Position numbers and translations under genes: made by a program
Part shown: positions 56,653 to 64,000 of the stretch, piece after piece
Position numbering within the stretch: the stretch's first letter is position 1
Layout: each line of letters starts with the position of its first letter
Origin: Isoperla grammatica
Lineage: Eukaryota; Arthropoda; Insecta; Plecoptera; Perlodidae
Assembly (NCBI GenBank): GCA_945910005.1
Contig: OX246746.1
Location: 14,780,022 to 14,844,021 of the forward strand
Direction of reading: 5' to 3'
DNA length: 64,000 nt
Notes under the pieces: generated by a model
Told to the model about the DNA's origin: nothing
The model's database searches: none
Seen by the model: only the letters and a program-made list of their open reading frames with translations

Positions 56653-57107
56653 CAGTGATGATTTCAGACATTTTTCCTAGGGGGGGCTGATAAAAATCTG
56701 GGGTGTTGCTAAATTAGTAACTCAATTTATGGCTTTTTTTTTTTGACGCCGTGACAAAAGGCAGGGGCGGAGGGGGTTACGGTCTCTGTTGATGCCATCC
56801 TTTCAGTTTTCGAATATGAGGTGATTCCTATTTGCCATTCTTACCTTTACCTAACATCGTTTAAATAGAAAAAAAATCATAAAATTAATGTTGCACCATT
56901 TATGTAGATGAGTTTTTCGTGGAAATCGATTTATTACCTAGTCCTATATGAGGTGGACAAATATACCTCATTTTCTTGTATTTTGCAGTTTTTTTTTTGT
57001 TGCAAATTTACATTACTTCATGTGATTTTTTCAATCTGCTAGGGGGGGCATTAACAACTTCCGGGGGGGGCTCCGCCCCCCCCGGGATATGCCTGAAATC
57101 ATCACTG
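56653..57107. mobile_element. hAT-like non-autonomous transposon, 455 bp, with perfect 8-bp target duplication
   Basis: The left end CAGTGATGATTTCAGACAT and the reverse complement of the right end, CAGTGATGATTTCAGGCAT, match over 18 of 19 bases. The identical octamer TCTGTAAG flanks both sides (56645-56652 and 57108-57115), the size made by hAT transposases. The subterminal regions carry G/C tracts on both sides (56680-56687 left; 57064-57083 right, itself palindromic around CTCCG). The interior is AT-rich and non-coding, so it depends on a transposase from elsewhere. The perfect duplication points to a fairly recent insertion. Confidence 0.92.
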
Positions 57108-57115
57108 TCTGTAAG

Positions 57116-57960
57116 TCTCAAGTAATTACTTGCTATGTTACTTAATAGTGAGTGAGTTGCTGAACACGTCCACTCAAATCAGACCGAAACGTCTTTGTTA
57201 ATATTATACCGTGAATATTAAAACCTGTCAACATTGGTGTTTTTTTATATTATCTCGAAAACGCCACACAAAATTGGAAGGGTATAGCAAATATGCGGAA
57301 TTGGTTTAGTAAGAACTCAGTGTGACATGAAAAACATTTGATAGTTTGTTGTAATTTACTGGTGTTACTTTTAGCAAACTTAATGGAAATTGATACAATA
57401 ATTACAATAATAAATACTATAAACTAATAACTTTTTATACAATAGGTATAAATTGCGTCACTGTCTACGTCAATGCCGATTTCGTAGCACAGTAAAGCTT
57501 ACCTTGCTTAACTATACTCATTGAAAATGCCTAGTATAGACTTACGAGTCACCAGTAAAGTAATGGAAACTAAAGGTATTTCGGCGTACTAGGTTGCGAT
57601 GCTTGAAGAATGCTGTACAATTAATACAAACACATTAAAAATGAGTACATTCTGTATAATACTAACCACATTATTACTTCAAAAATACATCTAAATCTGG
57701 GTGCATCGCTCCGGAACATTACACAAATTAACTGGTAAAATAAGTAACAGAAAGCCACGATAACGAAATGTTGATTAAAGTCTGATATAAAAATTAGCAT
57801 AAGGCGAATAATCGTTTTCTTTGTAACTATAGGGCGGGAATGCGTACATTAAACGGCCGGTACGCCCGTAAATGGAGATTTTGTTTCAGTACTGGTATCT
57901 TGAAATCCTATAATCATACAACTGACCAATAATAACAATCGAAATCATATATCTAACTAG
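57116..57960. other. AT-rich non-coding stretch
   Basis: No ORF, RNA gene or repeat structure was identified. Confidence 0.65.
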
Positions 57961-58130
57961 ACATCTCTGAAATGACCTTAATTCCCAGTCCGTGCTGTAG
58001 TACGTAACCCAAGAGACTCGGGTTCGAATCCCATAAAGAAGTAGATTGATCGTCACATCGCAACGACACATTTAAAACAAGGTGACCGTTCGTATGTGTG
58101 CACAGACGTAAATCAAGAAATAACAACCGA
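57961..58130 (+). mobile_element. tRNA-like SINE candidate
   Basis: GTGCTGTAGTACGTAACCCA followed by GACTCGGGTTCGAATCCCAT gives an A-box-like region and an excellent B-box (GGGTTCGAATCCC, about 58017-58029). No acceptor stem can be paired. Sequence after it (GATCGTCACATCGCAACG) would be the SINE body. The 3' boundary is not found. Confidence 0.5.
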
Positions 58131-58572
58131 AACGGATTTACCGTGGCGTTTATAACTGTTTGCCTATAAAAACATTGATTACATGTGAACGTATTTATCT
58201 CGAGGTTGGGTATTGGAAAGATAAGCACAGTTGAAACGAAGGTTAATTTGCAGTGTTCGAAGGATAATATTACATAGCTATATAACATTCCAGTTTACGA
58301 GGCAGTTAGCGGAGTGCGTTCATTTCAACCGAAGGTTGATAAGTGTGTTCGGATTGGTATCTTGAACGAAATATGTTTGTACATTGTGTAGTTTTTACGT
58401 CTGGTGGTTATTACTATGACTTACGGTTATAATAATACTTACAAGATGGACCTGTTTCCAATAATGTCCACAAATACGTTGTGAACCTAGAATTCAACTT
58501 GCTTACACAGTAAAACAACATTTTACGATGGTTAATAATAATAACTTTCCGTATTAATATCTCTTGTAAAGT
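58131..58572. other. Non-coding stretch
   Basis: No gene seen; the minus-strand ORF 57953-58288 overlaps the SINE candidate and is not called. Confidence 0.55.
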
Positions 58573-58770
58573 GCACACACCAGCTATACCTCATTTGCCC
58601 CTTTTAACTAACTAGGTATGCAAAGGTGTTTGAATAGTTCTGAAGGAATTTCCGAAGGCTGTTAGTATAGGACTCAAACCCAGCATTCGCCTATGCGACT
58701 GAGGAAAACTTATAGGGAAAGTCGTTCAGTCAGGATTGCCGGTGGTCGGAATCTATACGATCTCCCGAAT
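58573..58770 (-). mobile_element. tRNA-derived SINE family B, degraded minus-strand copy
   Basis: It shares with the copies at 10345-10589 and 46770-47013 the blocks GGAATTTCCGAAGGCTGTTA, CCCAGCATTCGCCTATGCGA, CTGAGGAAAAC, GTTCAGTCAGGATTGCCGGT and GGTCGGAAT. The B-box is mutated (ATAGATTCC on the minus strand) and the A-box end is lost, so this is the oldest-looking of the copies. Confidence 0.75.
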
Positions 58771-60520
58771 TGTGTGATGATTAGAATGTACTACGTATAT
58801 CCCCAGAAAATGTTATTGAAACATGAAATAATTGTTTTTAGTAGTTTTCAATAAAATCAATTTCAATGCTCTCTTTTGTCAATCGTTGTCAATGACCTAA
58901 TTTTGTACGAACATAAGTCATGTTGGTTAAGGTATATTCTTTTAATTACTAGAAGACAATTTATTATGGGCTTTTTGATGTGTCTATACAATTAGAGGTC
59001 AAGTCCTTGTTATAATTTCCCATTGGTTATTTTTAAGTTTCAACCTTTTAGCTAACCACAAGTCCTAACCGCAAACCTTCTCAGTTAGAAGGAGGGAAAA
59101 CCCCACGAACCAGACTCGCCAAAATAAAAACAAGAGCCCGTGCACTAAAACTATATTATTAGATGAGCTTAGCGAAGCGGTGGGAATCTCTCAATTTAAC
59201 TTGATCGGCTCTTGATCTGTGTGTTTGTGTGTTTGATGCGCAAGTTTTGTTCGTCGAGCACACATCAAACGGCTCGACGGATTTGGCTGAAATTTTAAAA
59301 GTCAACTCCCTCTCCCCCCCCCTTGTCTTAACCCCCCCCTTTTCACCCCTTCTTGTAAAAAAATAATATATGTTTATTATCACAGTTTTTTTTTATTTTC
59401 TAAGACTAATATGATATGCAATTGCATTATTTGATACATTGAAAAAGATCACTCATCTGTCAACGCGGAGCGTTTTCCTAGTTATGTATAATTATAAATG
59501 GTATTGTTCATGAAACAGTATATATATTCATCAATAAATCCATTTGAGAATCTAATATGCGTATTGCATACCTCTCAGTAAAATCCGATTGGGTTTCAAA
59601 GGTAGTCTGGGAATATAAAAATCACATGTTATACTTATTTGTGTTGAAATACGGACACTTTCTCGTTCCAATTCAATAACAATAATGTCGCTCCCTTTAA
59701 ATGAATTACCTTCAAATTGATCCCCTATGTGTACTTTAACTATAAATCACATGATATGTAGCAATAAACTGGCTACAATTCTGCACAGAAACGCTGCGAT
59801 CAATTTGAATTGAACTTTTTAACTTTGAATCGTTGGTAAACGACATTTCGTGTAATATTCATTGTGTTCATTTTTTCACTTTCTATTTGAAATTGTGGAT
59901 TGTTATATTTTATTAATTGAAATCAATTGTGATTTCGCTGTTGCCGTAGGAAAATGTGAGACCGTAAAACGAATTAGTACGTTTCCAGAAATGAAACAGT
60001 TCATGAAAACGAGTGACTATAATAAAATATATATTTTTATGTTCTGTACTTTTGTTTTTAAAATTTTTGTTTAAGGGTTATATTAAGCATATTATAATAA
60101 ATTAAAACATTACACACATTTGTTAATACTGAAATAAAATTATCGAATGAAAAATAATTGAAATTAATTAAAGTTTATAATGAAGGAAAATAAATTCAAA
60201 ATGTCTATTAAATATATTTAAATATTCATGAAGATAATTCCGTGACAATATAATAGAAATAAATATTGACTACGAATAAGCTAAAACTAAACCTAATTTA
60301 AAACTGAATATAGGTCTACAATGAGAGTACAATACCAAAAAACACAGAAAAATGTACATAAGACACTGTTACGAACATTGTACAAAACTGAATTTTACAA
60401 TAGCAGAGCCAAACACAATATACATTGCTAATGGAACCGACCACATAATCGTTACTATTATACCATTTCATTGTAATCTAATATGACTTGTTATTACCTC
60501 TATTTTCCCCACCTTCTAGT
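58771..60520. other. AT-rich non-coding stretch
   Basis: C-tracts lie at 59315-59340. The segment 59110-59290 has higher GC, and CGGATTTGGCTGAAATTTT resembles a motif seen in interspersed repeats of several invertebrates (from memory, not verified). The ORF at 59862-60074 is AT-driven. From 60060 to 60300 the sequence is strongly AT-rich. Confidence 0.5.
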
Positions 60521-60580
60521 AAAATTGAATTGAAATCTCCTTGTGGATGCGATCCAACTGATACTAGTGCCCAGCATTGA
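60521..60580 (+). CDS. Candidate short terminal exon with polyadenylation signal, product unknown
   Basis: A long pyrimidine tract, ACCTCTATTTTCCCCACCTT followed by CTAG (60497-60520), is the best 3' splice site seen in the window. From it one frame reads KIELKSPCGCDPTDTSAQH and stops at TGA, entering with one base of a split codon. AATAAA follows at 60719-60724, a reasonable distance for a 3' untranslated region. A different frame is open for 69 codons to 60752 and looks more protein-like in its middle (YRASGNSSSGSYEGAELIGG), but it has a stop right after this acceptor, so it would need another splice site such as the CAG near 60571. Which frame, if either, is used is unresolved. Confidence 0.35.
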   Translation, partial: KIELKSPCGCDPTDTSAQH

Positions 60581-60752
60581 AGCTGAGCTGAGCAATGAGG
60601 CATTGGGTTACCGAGCTTCAGGCAACTCGAGTAGTGGGAGTTACGAAGGGGCGGAATTAATTGGTGGAATATCTCAAGTCATTGATTTGTTACGTTGCGT
60701 GAACAGGAAACGGCTAAAAATAAATCACTTAAGAAATCTTAATACTTTATAA

Positions 60753-60992
60753 ACACAAATCACTTTTCGGCGGTGGGGTATTAAATATAAATCCTGTATG
60801 GATGAGGTATACATTACTAATATGTCTTTAATAATTATAGATTCCATTAGGGAGATTATATCGCGAGGCTCTTGTGGTTTCTAACCCTAGATTATTTTAT
60901 GTTTCCGTATCTTTTCATGGTTATTGTTTTAAATATTTCTTAAATATTATGTTTCAGTATTTACTAAGCTATTTCGTGTAAAAGGTATAATT
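60753..60992. other. AT-rich gap between two open islands
   Basis: Nothing seen except TTATGTTTCAG at 60947-60957, a weak acceptor-like site before the next island. Confidence 0.5.
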
Positions 60993-61172
60993 ATGCCGAG
61001 CCTTGGAAGAGCTATACGATCGCCGCATCTACGCCCACGCAACCGCTCATGCAGGCTGTCTCGAGGAATCATACCTAATAACAACATCATTATAAACCTG
61101 GCTGGCTTCGTTAACACAATTGTGATCTGCCAACCGGGCAGGTTAAACACACCTATCAAATTGCGTGAATAA
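60993..61172 (+). other. Open GC-rich island, coding strand unresolved
   Basis: The plus strand has a 59-codon ATG frame starting MPSLGRAIRSPHLRPRNRSC and ending in a polar tail after a hydrophobic IIINLAGFVNTIVIC stretch. The minus strand is also open across the same bases for 77 codons (60947-61180) with FIMMLLLGMIPRDSLHERL in the middle. A second plus frame reads RALEELYDRRIYAHA. Three overlapping open readings in a GC-rich patch suggest composition rather than coding. No domain is recognised. Confidence 0.22.
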
Positions 61173-62510
61173 CACAACACATGTGCCGGACCTTGGCCTG
61201 CCCACAGTATTTGGTTAAGTCATATTCTTGTTCTTTATTATACGGAGAATATAGAAGAGGAACACGTTAAATTTAAAAAAATAATTAGGCGTAAAGTTTT
61301 TCTGGAAAGAAGTTATGATCATATTTTAGCCTCGGGACTAGGCGATCACGACAACCAATAGCTTTAAATAACATTAAAAATGTACAACACTCCATTAGTT
61401 CATTAGTTGTTTTGCATGTGAGTAGGTATCTGTGTTAGCGATAACTTGTAAAAAATAACATTCGGGGATAACTATAACCGAAATGTGTAAAAATGATTTT
61501 ATTTCTCAAAACAACCATGAATCGCTAAATTTTTAAACAGGGAATTACCGCCAAGTATCGAAATCGGTATCAATTGATGAATAACATCAAAATTCGTATT
61601 ATTCATGTTAAAACGCTTAAATGAAGAAAAGCACAAAAAATCAGACATATTTAATTTTACCCGCTTTTTTTTTGTTCATTGGCGGATGTAGACCAATAAT
61701 TAATATTATTCTATCAATGATTCAGTTCTATCTTCTGTCTAGGCCCGGGTTAGAACTGGTACCAGATAGCTCTGCTTGTCGCACGAGGTGACTAAAAGGC
61801 CAACATCATATGACCTAACTGTCGAATGCGTCGTAAAACAACAAAAAATTAATAAATGATAAACAAATCTAAGTTCTGAATAAATCTTGAAGTCGCAGCG
61901 TCTCAAGCCATTCTGAATAATAACTGTTTACAGGTACGAAAGAGTAAAATCTACATATTGTATGAGTAGTGAACAAATAGTTGCCTGCGTAAAAATACAC
62001 TATAATCTATAAAACTACCGAAATATAGTGTTAAGAATCGAAATTTGAAAATTCAAAAACAAAATGTTGTCTTAAATAAAACTATTGTCACGGAGCTCTT
62101 ATGTTAAAATGCACGTTTAGCTTCTGAGATGGTCACATTGAACGAGGAAATGCGTCATCTAGTCGATATGATCAGTTTGTCACAGACATCCAGAGCGACA
62201 ATCATCTTCTGTGTCGGCGAGTTTCATTGCAACATTAAAAGTTGATGCTCGCTGCACGACGTCTGTGGAGACGCTGTAAATTGCAAACTGCCGTTCATAC
62301 TGTCACGTACACAGTGCCTTGATAACAAGAACAATACAAGGAAAACGACCAAACACGTGCATGAAAATACCATCTACATAATTTCTACTATTAATAAGGG
62401 ATATGTATTAACGTTTGAACGTTTTAGGCAAAGTATAATTAAATATTTTATAATTTCAGGTTCTTTACGGTTTAATAGTATAATGCTATAAGCCTTCTTG
62501 GAATAGATTT
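61173..62510. other. AT-rich non-coding stretch
   Basis: The segment 62130-62310 is less AT-rich but has no open frame of note. No RNA gene is seen. Confidence 0.6.
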
Positions 62511-62550
62511 GTTGGTGGTAGTGGAAGTGGTAGTGGAAGTGGTAGTAGTT

Positions 62551-62583
<33 letters not shown>

Positions 62584-62592
62584 TCGTTGTTT
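62511..62592. repeat. Compound GTAGTGGAAGTG / GTCGTT microsatellite
   Basis: GTGGTAGTGGAAGTGGTAGT-type units pass into five GTTGTC units ending in GTTTCG. Confidence 0.92.
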
Positions 62593-62684
62593 TGGGGTTT
62601 GTCTTTTATTGTGATAAATTAAAAAATGAATATGAATTTCAATTTGGTACTATATGTATATATCAAAGCGAATATAACCTGTCT

Positions 62685-62775
62685 ATGAGAGGCACAGTTC
62701 AATTCATACTAGGTAGGAATAGAACCTGCAACTCTCCAACTAAAGTTGCGTGGCTACAACCAAGCACCTTCAGTT
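62685..62775 (-). mobile_element. tRNA-like SINE head, minus strand
   Basis: On the minus strand TTGGTTGTAGCCACGCAACT is followed by GAGAGTTGCAGGTTCTATTC and CTACCT. GGTTCTATTCC is a B-box and GTAGCCACGC lies at A-box position. No acceptor stem is present. Confidence 0.5.
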
Positions 62776-62938
62776 GATAATAAAATGAGTTGTTTATCGA
62801 CTAAGAGAATTTATTTTCAGTAGAAACATTAATATTTACTATCCTCTTGGCACTCTGGCATAACAACTTATTTTCCTAGTTTTATTAGATGCATAATCAT
62901 ATCTTGAACACGAGGATTAAAGATACAGACAAAATGAT

Positions 62939-64000
62939 AGCAATCACCATCAATAATGCATGGCTAGCAGTGTTGACAGTGACGCTTAGCTTTGTACCAA
63001 TCATCATCAATAATGCATGGCTAGCAGTGTTGACAGTGACGCTTAGCTTTGTACCAATCACCATCAATAATGCATGGCTAGCAGTGTTGACAGTGACGCG
63101 TAGCTTTGTACCAATCACCATCAATAATGCATGGCTAGCTGTGTTGACAGTGATGCTTAGCTTTGTACCAATCACCATCAATAATGCATGGCTAGCTGTG
63201 TTGACAGTGTCGCTTAGCTTTGTACCAATCACCATCAATAATTAATGGCTAGCAGTGTTGACAGTGACGTTCAGCTTTGTACCAATCACCATCAATAATG
63301 CATGGCTAGCAGTGTTGACAGTGACGCTCAGCTTTGTACCAATCACCATCAATAATGCATGGCTAGCAGTGTTGACAGTGACGCTTAGCTTTGTACCAAT
63401 CACCATCAATAATGCATGGCTAGCTGTGTTGACAGTGACGCTTAGCTTTGTACCAATCACCATCAATAATGCATGGCTAGCAGTGTTGACAGTGACGCTT
63501 AGCTTTGTACCAATCATCATCAATAATGCATGGCTAGCTGTGTTGACAGTGACGCTTAGCTTTGTACCAATCACCATCAATAATGCATGGCTAGCAGTGT
63601 TGACAGTGACGCTCAGCTTTGTAGTAATCACCATCAATAATGCATGGCTAGCATTGTTGACAGTGACGCTTAGCTTTGTACCAATCACCATCAATAATGC
63701 ATGGCTAACAGTGTTGACAGTGACGCTTAGCTTTGTACCAATCACCATCAATAATGCATGGCTAGCTGTGTTGACAGTGTCGCTTAGCTTTGTACCAATC
63801 ACCATCAATAATTCATGGCTAGCAGTGTTGACAGTGACGCTTAGCTTTGTACCAATCACCATCAATAATGCATGGCTAGCAGTGTTGACAGTGACGCTCA
63901 GCTTTGTACCAATCACCATCAATAATGCATGGCTAGCAGTGTTGACAGTGACGCTTAGCTTTGTACCAATCACCATCAATAATGCATGGCTAGCAGTGTT
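62939..64000. repeat. 57-bp tandem array, at least 18 copies, cut by the right window edge
   Basis: Each unit contains CAATCACCATCAATAATGCA, TGGCTAGCAGTGTTGACAGT and GACGCTTAGCTTTGTAC. The spacing is exactly 57 bp wherever checked. Point variants recur (GCTGTG for GCAGTG, GTGTCG for GTGACG, GCTCAG for GCTTAG), giving a patchwork of subtypes. Because 57 is a multiple of three, both strands are open. On the minus strand this gives 245 and 113 codons of LMVIGTKLSVTVNTASHAL repeats, broken only by an ATTAATGG variant at 63240-63247. I read it as a satellite, not a gene, but the array continues outside the window. Confidence 0.97.

Overview
The window looks like an intergenic or deep-intronic stretch of a metazoan nuclear genome, most likely a marine invertebrate. 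It is AT-rich, has no operon-like packing, and has almost no long open frames outside repeats. It carries tRNA-derived SINE copies, miniature inverted-repeat transposons (MITEs), one decayed non-LTR retrotransposon tail and a 200-bp assembly gap of Ns. I saw nothing bacterial, phage or plasmid, and I recognise no complete protein-coding gene. I cannot name the species from sequence alone.

The dominant content is tandem repeats. Going left to right there are: a 39/41-bp minisatellite (1-1640); a CGACTA hexamer array (3497-3692); a 99/100-bp satellite of about 27 copies (5737-8417); a 68-bp array (23150-24090); a short-period GGAAGGAGG-type array (32938-33365); a 12-bp array open on both strands (34481-34936); a 50-bp array with a 250-bp higher-order repeat (38941-39728); a 13-bp array (42304-43140); an 18-bp array (47462-47975); an AAT array (48831-49060); a 42-bp array (51544-51941); a 129-bp array (52791-53180); and a 57-bp array that runs off the right edge (62939-64000). 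Nearly every ORF above 100 codons is a by-product of these arrays, of simple repeats, or of the gap.

The second layer is transposon debris. Best supported are a hAT-like MITE with a perfect 8-bp target duplication (56653-57107), a 276-bp foldback element with a 7-bp duplication (15845-16120), a TTAA-bounded MITE (2140-2302), a hAT-like MITE (30448-30679), a two-copy MITE family (9539-9730 and 18551-18729), a tRNA-derived SINE with a perfect 12-bp duplication (44899-45085), a second SINE family with four copies including a head-to-head inverted pair (46645-47013), and a non-LTR reverse-transcriptase C-terminus with a readable RWFGHMKRM motif (29500-29945, minus).

Genic signal is weak. A few islands have a plausible splice site next to an open frame: 28590-28643 (possible first coding exon with a GT donor), 32476-32653 and 40364-40618 (possible terminal exons, plus), 60521-60580 (possible terminal exon, plus), and 1639-1868 and 36734-36873 (possible terminal exons, minus). 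None is recognised as a known family. They are candidates only and could be decayed transposon sequence. No system of cooperating genes can be claimed.
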